From: Bacteroidaceae bacterium HV4-6-C5C
GTDB lineage: Bacteria; Bacteroidota; Bacteroidia; Bacteroidales; Bacteroidaceae
Direction: 5' to 3'
Assembly (NCBI GenBank): GCA_007896885.1
Contig: VOIU01000007.1
Location: 1-64,000, forward strand
DNA: 64,000 nt
A model generated the notes under the pieces. That model searched no databases. It saw nothing but the letters and a program-made list of their open reading frames with translations, and was not told the origin of the DNA. The translations under genes and the position numbers were made by a program. Of the stretch, positions 42,452-51,491 are shown one piece after another. How positions within the stretch are numbered: position 1 is the stretch's first letter; each line of letters starts with the position of its first letter.

Positions 42452-44434
42452 CTAGTAGCAAGGGTGTTGTTGCCCCGACAAGCCGGGGTTAACATCTATT
42501 ATATTCGTAGTATTAAATGGCAGAATCTCTACCATATTCTTTTGCAAGCCATAAAACATATTTTCAATCCATGTATTCTTTGAAGCTAATCCGGCAACAT
42601 CGTCTACAGAAAGTCCACCAATCTGTTTTACCGAATGACATCCAAACATATTCAAAATATAATAAGTACTTTCTATCACATTAGCTCCCTGAGGTACCAA
42701 AGCTTTAGTGAAGTAAACCTTACCCGAAGATTTATCCTCATAAAAGACCTTCTTTAAGAAACCTTTAGTTGCAGAATTTAGTATATTCAATGTAGTCGTT
42801 TCGGTAGTGGTCAGATTTAATGATGCGATATCTGCGGAGCTCATAGAGATATAAGAAACTGCAGTTATCTGATTGGGTAAAGCACCTTTCACCATTTTAT
42901 AAGCACGATATACATCCACATTAGCATACTTATCCTGATGTCTGGCCAATTGATACAACTTACCCTTCTCAGCAGTCAAATACTCATATAAGATACCCCA
43001 TCGAGTTAAATCGGTCTTACGCAAACATTCATTGGAAAGCTCTAACTTACGTTCTTGGATGATAGCATCTTTAAATTCGCTATATCCGGATGGGATAGTC
43101 CCTATCTTCGAAGCATCATTTCTATACGCACGCAGACGAACTTGCTTAAGAGCATCAATAGCTTCCGGTGTAGGTCCATTATTCAACTCGTTCAAGGCTT
43201 CAGCATACATCAACAGCACATCCGAGTAACGCAACAACGGAAAATTGATATCACGCTTGCTATCTGAAGTTCCTTTATCCTTTTTCCAGTCAAGACGGTA
43301 TTTACCGATGCAACATCCAAGGTAGGTACTCATCTGCAAAGAGTCATTAGAAAGAATACCATAATTGCAAACAGACACATCACGGCGCTGATCGCCCTCT
43401 CTAAACTCAAAGTAGAGTGTTGGCATAGCTACCATCTGGGCTCCACCTTTACCAAATGTTTGATTGGTTCCACTTGTCGGAATACCATTGGTATATCCCG
43501 TACGAACATCCGGGGCGTTTGCGCCAAACCAGCCATATTCAAGCATGGTTTCATTGTTGTATTGTTTCAGAGCCAGATCTCTGAAGACCTGATCATAATC
43601 ACTCAACAAACTATTTTCTTTTTGAGCAATAACTGCAGCACAAGCATCCGCTGCAATCTTATACAATTCCCTAACACGGGTAGCATCATCACGTTGAGCT
43701 ATTTTCACCGTACTTTTGTTATAAGGCACTGTATTCAGGTCCCAACGCAAAGAGTATCCGGCAGCATGCAAAGCCACACGTGCCAAAATTCCATAAGCTG
43801 AATTTTTAGTGAATCTTTCGGCAGTAGCTACCATCCCTTCGCTTTTCCAGGGTAGCAACTTTACCGCACGTTGCAAATCAGTCACACAATGATCCCATAT
43901 GGTATCGCGACTTACACGCGAAGAGGAAAACGTAGTCTGATCAACCGTAGGAATATCGACATAAGGAACGTCACCATAGAAGCGTACTATATTCCAATAT
44001 GCATAAGCACGGATTGCATAAGCTTCGCCCAGCAATGAGTTGACTTTTGTCTGTTCTGTTTGGGTAGCAACACTCATTAACGGGAGGTTCTTGATGCAAA
44101 CATTGGCTTCTTCAATGGCTCTATACATGGTAGTATATGTTGAGCTAAGCATCCCGGTAAGGTTGGTATAATCATAATTGGATACGTTATACTTAGAGTT
44201 CGATTCTGTCGAACTTGATTCATCCGTACCCATGAGCAATTGGTAGCCAAGCTCTTGTGTGAAGAGATTAGGGTAAGCTCCAACCACAGTCATTTCAGCT
44301 CTGTTTACTGAGGCAAAAATAGAAGAACTATCAGCTTTTGATTCAGAGGGCATATCAAGCCAATCCTGACACGATGCAACAACTAGCAGAATTGCAGATA
44401 CACCTAATATATTTATTATTTTTTTCATATTCAT
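42452..44434 (-). CDS. SusD/RagB-type outer-membrane glycan-binding lipoprotein (pair 1)
   Basis: A 660-residue surface lipoprotein that caps its SusC partner and hands over glycans. The lipobox is VASC (Cys near residue 22), followed by the SusD signature QDWLDMPSES. TPR-like helices include LLGEAYAIRAYAYWNIVRFYGDVPYV, and the RagB end includes YSDVLLMYAEALNELNNG and IDALKQVRLRAY. It follows SusC1 by 6 bases. It is a paralogue of the SusD at 51492, sharing for instance the RWGILYEY/RMGRLPKE region, but clearly diverged. Confidence 0.95.
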   Translation of the reverse strand: MNMKKIINILGVSAILLVVASCQDWLDMPSESKADSSSIFASVNRAEMTVVGAYPNLFTQELGYQLLMGTDESSSTESNSKYNVSNYDYTNLTGMLSSTYTTMYRAIEEANVCIKNLPLMSVATQTEQTKVNSLLGEAYAIRAYAYWNIVRFYGDVPYVDIPTVDQTTFSSSRVSRDTIWDHCVTDLQRAVKLLPWKSEGMVATAERFTKNSAYGILARVALHAAGYSLRWDLNTVPYNKSTVKIAQRDDATRVRELYKIAADACAAVIAQKENSLLSDYDQVFRDLALKQYNNETMLEYGWFGANAPDVRTGYTNGIPTSGTNQTFGKGGAQMVAMPTLYFEFREGDQRRDVSVCNYGILSNDSLQMSTYLGCCIGKYRLDWKKDKGTSDSKRDINFPLLRYSDVLLMYAEALNELNNGPTPEAIDALKQVRLRAYRNDASKIGTIPSGYSEFKDAIIQERKLELSNECLRKTDLTRWGILYEYLTAEKGKLYQLARHQDKYANVDVYRAYKMVKGALPNQITAVSYISMSSADIASLNLTTTETTTLNILNSATKGFLKKVFYEDKSSGKVYFTKALVPQGANVIESTYYILNMFGCHSVKQIGGLSVDDVAGLASKNTWIENMFYGLQKNMVEILPFNTTNIIDVNPGLSGQQHPCY

Positions 44435-44440
44435 AATCTA

Positions 44441-47400
44441 TTAAAATGTTAAGTTTACACCCAATACCCAGCTCTTTGAACGAGGATATGAAGAATCATC
44501 AACACCGGGTGTCAAAGCACTACCCGAAGCAGATACTTCAGGATCATAACCCGTATAGTTTGTGAAAGTATAAATGTTATTCAACGTGCAATAAACACGT
44601 GCATTATTGATCTTAGCTTTTTGTACTATTTTCTTAGGAAGTGTATATCCCAACGTGATCGTATTCAATCGCAAGTATGAACCATCCTCCAGATAATAAC
44701 TACTATAATCACTAATGGCAGTTTTATTATTAGAAGAGATATTCCATAATATCGAACCGCTATACTGATTTGGATTCAACTCAGCCAATCGGGCTAAATC
44801 AGAACTTTCTTTACCTGTAGTAGGATCTATCAAGGTAAACCGGTTTGCCATTGTAGCCAATGTGTTTTGGTTAGCCAAGTAAGGACCAATAAAACGTTGT
44901 GTACTCATATTGAATACTTTGTTACCATATACAAAGTTGAAGAACAAGGTCATGTCAAAGCCTTTATACCTAAAAGTATTATTCATACCTCCTGTGAACT
45001 TAGGCTGAGCACTTCCGATAACAGTACGGTCGTTAATCGAGAATACCGGCTTTCCGCTACCATCCTTTTCACCGACAATCGCTTTATATTTCACATCACC
45101 GACTTTCACATTACTACGAACGCTACCTTTGGGATAAGGTATATCATCTTTCAAGGTATAAGTTCCGTCTGTGTTTTGAGTAAAATCACTAGTTGTATAG
45201 ACACCATCATAAACAAGACCGTAATACTGCCCCAAGGGCTTACCTATCTCTATCTTATAGCCCATACGGGATTGATAATCCTGAATAAAGTAGTTCTGAT
45301 CGCTGCTACCATATAAATCCAATACTTTAGAGCGATTGAATGCTATATTAAAGTCTGTTGTCCATGTGAAATCCTTTGTTTGCATATTTGTCGTATTCAA
45401 CACAAACTCTATACCTCTATTCCGAATAGATCCCAAATTCTGTACCTGATTGGTATACCCGGTAGATGTAGGTATCTTATTACTGATGAGGAGGTTGGAA
45501 GACTCATTATTGTACCAGTCAGCCGACAAGTTTATGCGACTGTTGAACAAAGAGAAGTCCAAGCCTAAATTGGTAGTAGTTGTTTTTTCCCATTTGATAT
45601 TAGGATTACCCAAAGTAGTGCCAGGAACATAGGTAATGTAATCACCGCCATTGTAACCATAGTGTCCTGCTCCATAGGTAGTAGCATACATATTGTTACC
45701 AATACCGTTATTACCGGCTATACCATAACCCACACGCAATTTCAAATTATTCAGGAAAGATTTAAAGCTATCCATGAACTTTTCTTCAGAGATACGCCAT
45801 GCTGCAGATGCCGAAGGGAAGTACCCCCATTGGTTTTTCCTTGCAAACTTAGAAGAACCATCGGCACGTAAAGTTCCGGTAAATAAATAACGATCATTAA
45901 AATTATAAGAAACTCTACTGAATGCGGATACCAGACCAACTTTGCTTTTATCGGATTTCCAAGTATATGGAGTACCCATGCTAACATCATTCAAGCCAAA
46001 ATTACCATCGGAGAATTTTCTATATTCATTGTCCAAATTCATTGATTGCGAATAAGAAGTTTCTTGTCCCAATAAGACATTAAAGCGGTGCTTTTCCGCC
46101 AGCTTAAAAGCATAATTCAATGTATTCGTAATTTGCCAAGAAAAGTATTCATCATTATTACGAGAACCATATCCGTAATAATCATGATTGGCAATAGCCT
46201 GTTTCGTTGTACCGTTATCCCAATAATCCTCACGTACTTGTTGCCACATATAACTACCGGCAGTGCGGAAAGTAAGATTCTTCATCAAATCAAACTCAAA
46301 TCCTGCATTAACGGTAGCCATCCGGGTATATTTCTCATTTGTTATGGCTGCATTATCCAATATAGGGTTTTGCGAGTCGTAATTGGCGTCATTCATCAAA
46401 TCGCCGATTTGCTTACCTATATCCGAAGATACCATTTGATCATTGGTCCACCTCGCCCCACCCGTAATAGGCTGAAGAATGGTTTGTTTCAACTTTCCAC
46501 CTAATGATCCGCCACCTTCAACTTTAGTCATTTGCATACTGGAAGCAAAATCAAAGCGGACTCCTTTCCACAGCTCATGATTGATTTTGGCACGAATGCT
46601 ATTCTTTTGATATCCATGTCTCGCCATAATTCCGTCTTCTCCCGTATTGTTATAGCTCAACATATACTTTGTCTTTTCGCTACCTCCACTAATATTCAGG
46701 TTATGATTTTGTGTGATACCCGTATCACCAAAAACCAAATCCTGCCAGTCAATACCGGGGCGATTACCATACTCCTGAGCTATCCGGCTATATGCTCCCG
46801 TATAAAAATCAGTTGCATTCACATCGCCACCAAAGAAATTGGCAAAGCTATCTTGAGCGCCTCTAAGAACGTCAAATTCATACTGATACTTCACATAATC
46901 CTGAACATTCAAAAGATTCAGTTTTTTGCCCAAGTGATCAAAACTAACGAAGCCATTGTAGGAAACTTCGGTTTTGCCCGACTTACCCGATTTTGTGGTG
47001 ATCAAAATCACACCATTTGAACCACGCGCTCCGTAAATAGCTGTAGCCGAAGCATCTTTCATAACGTCAATACTTTCGATATCGTTTATATCGACATTCT
47101 GCAAGCCTTTTTCCATCTGAAAACCATCCACGATATATAAAGGTGCAGTACCTTGGGTGATAGATGTACCTCCACGCACTGTAATCTGAATATCAGCACC
47201 GGGAGCACCACTCTGCTGAATGACATTGACTCCGGCAGCTTTACCAGCCAAAGCTTGGGCTGCCGTTGTTACCGGCGACATTTTTAAGTCATTCGCACCA
47301 ACCGATACCGATGAGCCTGTTAAATCCTTCCGCTTCACCTTGGCATAGCCAATTGCTACTACTTCATCCAGCATCACAGATGATTCTTTCAAAGTGACAT

Positions 47401-47683
47401 CTAAATGAGTTTTGCCGGCAAGAGCTACTGTCTGACTGTCATAGCCGATAAATGAAACGACTAATTCTTTTGCAGAAGCAGGAACCGAGAGTTTGAAATT
47501 ACCGTCAATATCGGTAATTGTGCCAAGACCTGCATGCCCTTTTACCGTGACAGAAGCACCGATGATCACATCAGCTGCATCTCTTACCGTTCCGGTAATC
47601 ACCTTGGTCTGAGCAAACATACTTAAAGAAAAGCTTATTAACAGAAACACTAATAAGCATGTTTTTCTGTGAATGATTTTCAT
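44441..47683 (-). CDS. SusC-type TonB-dependent glycan transporter (pair 1)
   Basis: A 1080-residue outer-membrane transporter. Signal peptide (to SMFAQ, 25), carboxypeptidase-regulatory-like domain (about 28-105, VITGTVRDAADVIIGASVTVKG), a TonB-box region (MLDEVVAIGYAKVKRKDLTG), plug (about 120-235, with PLYIVDGFQ and DIESIDVMKDASATAIYGARG), then the barrel ending WVLGVNLTF. It works with SusD1 to import oligosaccharides. No N-terminal STN/FecI-type signalling extension is present. It has the same length as SusC2 and a near-identical N-terminus. Confidence 0.96.
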   Translation of the reverse strand: MKIIHRKTCLLVFLLISFSLSMFAQTKVITGTVRDAADVIIGASVTVKGHAGLGTITDIDGNFKLSVPASAKELVVSFIGYDSQTVALAGKTHLDVTLKESSVMLDEVVAIGYAKVKRKDLTGSSVSVGANDLKMSPVTTAAQALAGKAAGVNVIQQSGAPGADIQITVRGGTSITQGTAPLYIVDGFQMEKGLQNVDINDIESIDVMKDASATAIYGARGSNGVILITTKSGKSGKTEVSYNGFVSFDHLGKKLNLLNVQDYVKYQYEFDVLRGAQDSFANFFGGDVNATDFYTGAYSRIAQEYGNRPGIDWQDLVFGDTGITQNHNLNISGGSEKTKYMLSYNNTGEDGIMARHGYQKNSIRAKINHELWKGVRFDFASSMQMTKVEGGGSLGGKLKQTILQPITGGARWTNDQMVSSDIGKQIGDLMNDANYDSQNPILDNAAITNEKYTRMATVNAGFEFDLMKNLTFRTAGSYMWQQVREDYWDNGTTKQAIANHDYYGYGSRNNDEYFSWQITNTLNYAFKLAEKHRFNVLLGQETSYSQSMNLDNEYRKFSDGNFGLNDVSMGTPYTWKSDKSKVGLVSAFSRVSYNFNDRYLFTGTLRADGSSKFARKNQWGYFPSASAAWRISEEKFMDSFKSFLNNLKLRVGYGIAGNNGIGNNMYATTYGAGHYGYNGGDYITYVPGTTLGNPNIKWEKTTTTNLGLDFSLFNSRINLSADWYNNESSNLLISNKIPTSTGYTNQVQNLGSIRNRGIEFVLNTTNMQTKDFTWTTDFNIAFNRSKVLDLYGSSDQNYFIQDYQSRMGYKIEIGKPLGQYYGLVYDGVYTTSDFTQNTDGTYTLKDDIPYPKGSVRSNVKVGDVKYKAIVGEKDGSGKPVFSINDRTVIGSAQPKFTGGMNNTFRYKGFDMTLFFNFVYGNKVFNMSTQRFIGPYLANQNTLATMANRFTLIDPTTGKESSDLARLAELNPNQYSGSILWNISSNNKTAISDYSSYYLEDGSYLRLNTITLGYTLPKKIVQKAKINNARVYCTLNNIYTFTNYTGYDPEVSASGSALTPGVDDSSYPRSKSWVLGVNLTF

Positions 47684-47765
47684 AGATTATTACTATAATT
47701 GATTAATAAAAATAATATTAGGTCAAACAAAGCCCCTCCGTTATCGAGCACGGATGATAATTGCA

Positions 47766-47815
47766 CAAAAGAACAAATTCATTCAACCAAAATCAATACT
47801 TGTTTTGACCGAAAA
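47766..47815 (-). promoter_or_regulatory. Promoter of susC1D1 with the TTTTCGGTCAAAA motif
   Basis: On the minus strand: TTTTCGGTCAAAA (47803-47815), 29 nt, then TTCTTTTG (47766-47773), a weak -7 box, followed by TGC as at susC2. An imperfect second half-site, ATCAAGA, lies 21 nt upstream of GTCAAAA. A weak -7 without a good -33 box fits an activator-dependent promoter. Confidence 0.65.
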
Positions 47816-48038
47816 ACTATTCTTCTTGATTTTATAAAAAGAAAAGGAAGCGCAACTCTACAAATTACAAACCGGAGAATGCAGAAAAATAAGTTGAAGC
47901 AGTTTTTTTAAATCTTAGGCAAACAATATCTTATTAAGTAGAGAATGATAATAGTAGGCCATTATATTTTTCAACATTTTCTATACAATTGTCCATCACA
48001 CTCCAAAGCGAATAGAATTAACTCATAATGTAAGCCAA

Positions 48039-48097
48039 GATCAGTCGTATTGTGATGGTAAATCAGTCGTATTCTCATCCCACTTCAGTCGTATACT
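48039..48097 (-). repeat. 59-bp element with three 22-bp-spaced units, copy B
   Basis: CAGTCGTAT occurs three times, at 48042, 48064 and 48086, with an exact 22-bp period. The reverse complement aligns without gaps to 1620-1678. It lies about 360 bases upstream of susC1 and directly beside a hairpin. Confidence 0.75.
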
Positions 48098-48103
48098 GAT
48101 TAT

Positions 48104-48134
48104 CCCCCACTCTGAAGATAAATCAGAGAGGGGG
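48104..48134 (-). terminator. GC-rich hairpin downstream of the GH2 gene
   Basis: CCCCCACTCTGA (48104-48115) pairs with TCAGAGAGGGGG (48123-48134), with a single A-A mismatch and a 7-nt loop. It is about 160 bases past the GH2 stop and has no T-run, so the terminator role is uncertain. Confidence 0.5.
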
Positions 48135-48293
48135 AATGATTTAATGCGACATTCAGATATTCGAAAGAGAAGAGAACGGCAAAATAAAAGAACAATCCCG
48201 GAAGGCCTTGTGTAAGCACCTTCTCACTCTATCCACCCTATTGGCATATCAGAGAGCAGCAGATTCGAGTGCTTTACCGGGTCCGGCATTATT

Positions 48294-51284
48294 TTATCGA
48301 AAATCAAAAAGTAAATTCAAATTCAATCCTTCATCCCCTTTCTTTATGCGGATTATACCGGGTTGGCTTTGCGGACCGTGTTGGCTAATCGGCTTAAACG
48401 AGCGGATACCGGGAATATCGAGTAAGAAAGAAAGATCACCCGCTGGAAAATCGGGCATGGTATTCACACCATCCTGCCGGAAACGAGGCTCTTCGGGAGT
48501 GAACAAGCGCAAATAAACTCCATCAGTCTCGGAGTACACCGTGAAGGGAGTCGCCGGACTTTGAATCGTAGCCCAATACATATTGGCATGGTAGCCTTTG
48601 AACTCTGGATACGTCAAGTGCTCATAGCTTTCGCCGGTGATTGTATTGTTATAAGCTTTACTCCATACACCATAGTTTGTTCCGGGGATGCGATTTTTCC
48701 AAACGCGATAGGGGCCGCGTCCCAACCAACGAACACCGGAACAGAGCTTCTCCGGAAACGAGAAGGTGAAACCGAAGTTATACACATCGGTATCGGTAAA
48801 TGCATCGTCAAAACCGCCACCACCGGACGCCTTGTTCAGCAACACGGATTTCATATACAGTAAGCCGTCGGGAGCCAATCGCCATACGATTGAATCGACA
48901 GCCCCTGTATAACGGGCACAAAGAACGGCATCACCATTTTCTTTTCTTGTAGTAACCGACTTCAGCTTTATCTTCATGCCTACAGGCAAAGGGCCATCGG
49001 TTAATGACACGGATTTCTGATCACGAGAACGGATTATAGAAACTATAGTGGCATTGGATTTGCGGAAAGACACACTTAAAGCTGCCGAGCATAAGGTATA
49101 TATAGAATCCGACTCTATGATTTGCGGGAAAGCAGATGGTTTTATTTCGGTTGTCGAAGTTCTTTTCGATAGCTGTTGCTCATTCATCAGATAATCTTCA
49201 GCGGAATGAACAGGGAATGTCCGGGTACAAAGCAAATTGCCGTCTAAACCGTATGAATTAAGTTCGAGAATATCTGCTTCAAAAAAATGCTTTGGCAAAG
49301 TCATTGAGGCGAAACCTGTTTCTCCGGGACTTAAATCAGGTAACGACACTGAACCTGAATCCACAACGCAAGTACTGCTTGCTTCTTGAAGTGGAGACGC
49401 GCAACGATAAAGTCGGTAGCTCATCGAACAAGCCCCTAAAGAGGTATATAAATAACGATTGGAAATCAGAAACCGCCCATTAAAAGAAGGGGTGATTTTA
49501 AGTGATTCAACCTTTATGGGAGACCAAATCTCGCGTACAGAATAAAAGCTACCCTCCTTTTCACGATATGGCCCGACTATGCCGTCGGGTGCGTTAAAAC
49601 CATCACTATCCAGTTTTCCATTCCAATCAGATCTGCGTACCGCTTCATCGCAAAAAGCCCACATAAACCCACCGGCAAATAAAGGACTTGAGGTATATCT
49701 CGCCCAAAAATCTTCCAGTCCGGCTCCTAATCCTTGATCGTACATACCATGCATGAATTCAGTCGGCATAAACACTTTATTTCCATTATTGAAGCGACCT
49801 ACACCTGTAAGGTATGCAGGATAATGCTGGGTATCTATACCGTTAAAGTCAGCCCAAGGATGAATCACATGGCGATTTTGTGGATCATACTTTCGGAAAA
49901 GTGAATCAAGAGCTGTATTCCATCCTCCTTCGTTACCATTACTCCAAAGCACGATACAAGGATGATTCACATCACGACTGATCATTTCTTTTATCAGTTT
50001 GCTACCCGTGTTCGTATCGTATGAGTTCTGCCAACCGGCTAGCTCATCAATATAGAGTAAACCCAGCGAGTCGCAAACATCAAGGAAGTGTTTATCGGGT
50101 GGATAGTGCGAACGAACGGCATTCATATTCATCTCCTTAATCAACTTTGCATCCTGAATACTAATTGCTTTGTTGGTTGTTCGACCTCCATCCGGATGAA
50201 AGGAGTGACGATTAATCCCTTTCATTACGAGCTTTGTATTATTCAGATAAATACCGTCATGAGGACGAAAATCGATTGTACGGAAACCTATTCGTGTGGA
50301 AGTCGTATGAATGACCTTCCCGTTTGCATCAACAAGAGAGACTGTAAGCAAATACAGATAAGGAGTCTCCGGAGTCCATGCTTGAATACCATCCCAATGG
50401 CACGATACTGCTACATTTCCGGAAATCTTTGTTGCCGAATTCGTTTCATTACCAGCGGCAGATTGATTGATCTTAAAGTTCTGCGGATTGAATGCAGTTA
50501 CAATGGAGTGCTGTGCCTTACGGCTATCCCATGTAAAAGGAGTACCCTTTCCCATGACCGGAAATAAGTTGAAAGCAAGATGAGCGTTTTGAATATTTCC
50601 TGTAGTATAAACATTTGCATTCAGCGTACCGTCATACCGGGCATCAACCGCCAGTCTATCTATATGATTTACCGGTTTTACTTCAAGCCATACAGGTCTG
50701 TAAATTCCTCCAAAGAGCCACCAGTCGGCACGACGTTCGGCTGCATTCACCGATTTATTCTCAGAGTGCTTCTTCACTTGCACTTCAATATCATTAGCGC
50801 GACCATATTTCAGCAAAGCACTTATATCGTAAGAAAACTGGTAAAATCCGCCTTGGTGAACATCCCCAGCAGGAATTCCGTTGATTAAGACTTTTGTATC
50901 GGTCATTACCCCGCCAAAACAGATTTGTACATTCTTACCATTCCAGTCGCGAGGGACACGAAACGTACGTTTATAGATACCCTCTTCCATACTTGGGGCT
51001 TTTACTCCGGCTTTCTTATACCACCGCCCATAAGTATATTCACCAAAGCCCTGTAACTCCCACTGCGAAGGGACTTCTATCTTATCCCATTTTCCACTAT
51101 TTCGTCCATCGGAGCAACGGAATTTCCACGTCACAGTGTTACCGAGCCCCGTGCCGGAGAGATATATTTGTTGGGTATCTTGGGCGTGAATTTCCAAAGA
51201 AGCAAGTATCAATAAAAAGAGCCCTAGGAAGCCAGGGAAAAAGAATGTTCCCAAGTTCAGTCTAAAAGAGTGTTTTCCAACCAT
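48294..51284 (-). CDS. Glycoside hydrolase family 2 (beta-galactosidase-like)
   Basis: A 996-residue secreted retaining glycosidase. A signal peptide (to about residue 35) is followed by a jelly-roll domain (about 45-205, with SQWELQGFGEYTYGRWYKK), an Ig-like domain (about 207-338), the TIM barrel (about 340-620), and C-terminal beta-sandwich domains including a DUF4981/LacZ-small-domain-like end. The acid/base is Glu452 in WSNGNEGG and the nucleophile is Glu509 in PTEFMHG. The long form resembles LacZ-type beta-galactosidases, so removal of galactose from pectic side chains is likely; other GH2 specificities cannot be excluded. It lies between two susCD pairs. Confidence 0.88.
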   Translation of the reverse strand: MVGKHSFRLNLGTFFFPGFLGLFLLILASLEIHAQDTQQIYLSGTGLGNTVTWKFRCSDGRNSGKWDKIEVPSQWELQGFGEYTYGRWYKKAGVKAPSMEEGIYKRTFRVPRDWNGKNVQICFGGVMTDTKVLINGIPAGDVHQGGFYQFSYDISALLKYGRANDIEVQVKKHSENKSVNAAERRADWWLFGGIYRPVWLEVKPVNHIDRLAVDARYDGTLNANVYTTGNIQNAHLAFNLFPVMGKGTPFTWDSRKAQHSIVTAFNPQNFKINQSAAGNETNSATKISGNVAVSCHWDGIQAWTPETPYLYLLTVSLVDANGKVIHTTSTRIGFRTIDFRPHDGIYLNNTKLVMKGINRHSFHPDGGRTTNKAISIQDAKLIKEMNMNAVRSHYPPDKHFLDVCDSLGLLYIDELAGWQNSYDTNTGSKLIKEMISRDVNHPCIVLWSNGNEGGWNTALDSLFRKYDPQNRHVIHPWADFNGIDTQHYPAYLTGVGRFNNGNKVFMPTEFMHGMYDQGLGAGLEDFWARYTSSPLFAGGFMWAFCDEAVRRSDWNGKLDSDGFNAPDGIVGPYREKEGSFYSVREIWSPIKVESLKITPSFNGRFLISNRYLYTSLGACSMSYRLYRCASPLQEASSTCVVDSGSVSLPDLSPGETGFASMTLPKHFFEADILELNSYGLDGNLLCTRTFPVHSAEDYLMNEQQLSKRTSTTEIKPSAFPQIIESDSIYTLCSAALSVSFRKSNATIVSIIRSRDQKSVSLTDGPLPVGMKIKLKSVTTRKENGDAVLCARYTGAVDSIVWRLAPDGLLYMKSVLLNKASGGGGFDDAFTDTDVYNFGFTFSFPEKLCSGVRWLGRGPYRVWKNRIPGTNYGVWSKAYNNTITGESYEHLTYPEFKGYHANMYWATIQSPATPFTVYSETDGVYLRLFTPEEPRFRQDGVNTMPDFPAGDLSFLLDIPGIRSFKPISQHGPQSQPGIIRIKKGDEGLNLNLLFDFR

Positions 51285-51373
51285 AATTCATATTTTATGA
51301 GAATGGTACAAATAAACTCAATCTTTATCGAAAAGTTATTAATTAAGGTGATTTTATAGCTGTATATAATGAT

Positions 51374-51411
51374 GAAAAAGGTGGCTATTCTTTACGAACA
51401 ACCACCTTTCT
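51374..51411 (-). terminator. Hairpin downstream of susD2
   Basis: AAAGGTGG (51377-51384) pairs with CCACCTTT (51402-51409), about 80 bases after the susD2 stop. It resembles the AAGGTGAC hairpin after susD1 in position and partly in sequence. Confidence 0.55.
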
Positions 51412-51491
51412 TCACTAACCTAAATATTAATAACACACAGAATATCTTTCAAACAAGTCCTGAAAGATTATTTCTGAAAGCAGGACATTTA

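Larger units (their letters stand above)
47684..48293. other. Gap between the GH2 gene and susC1
   Basis: 610 bases with no supported gene. In minus-strand order it holds a GC-rich hairpin (48104-48134), the 59-bp 22-bp-period element copy B (48039-48097) and the susC1 promoter (47766-47815). Nothing recognisable is in 48135-48293, where the GH2 3' end lacks an obvious terminator other than that hairpin. Confidence 0.6.

Noticed and set aside
51309..51340. Copy of the TTTTCKGTCAAWA motif before the GH2 gene (TTTTCGATAAAGA)
   Set aside because: It matches only 10 of 13 bases and lies a few bases, not 29, from the nearest -7-like box.
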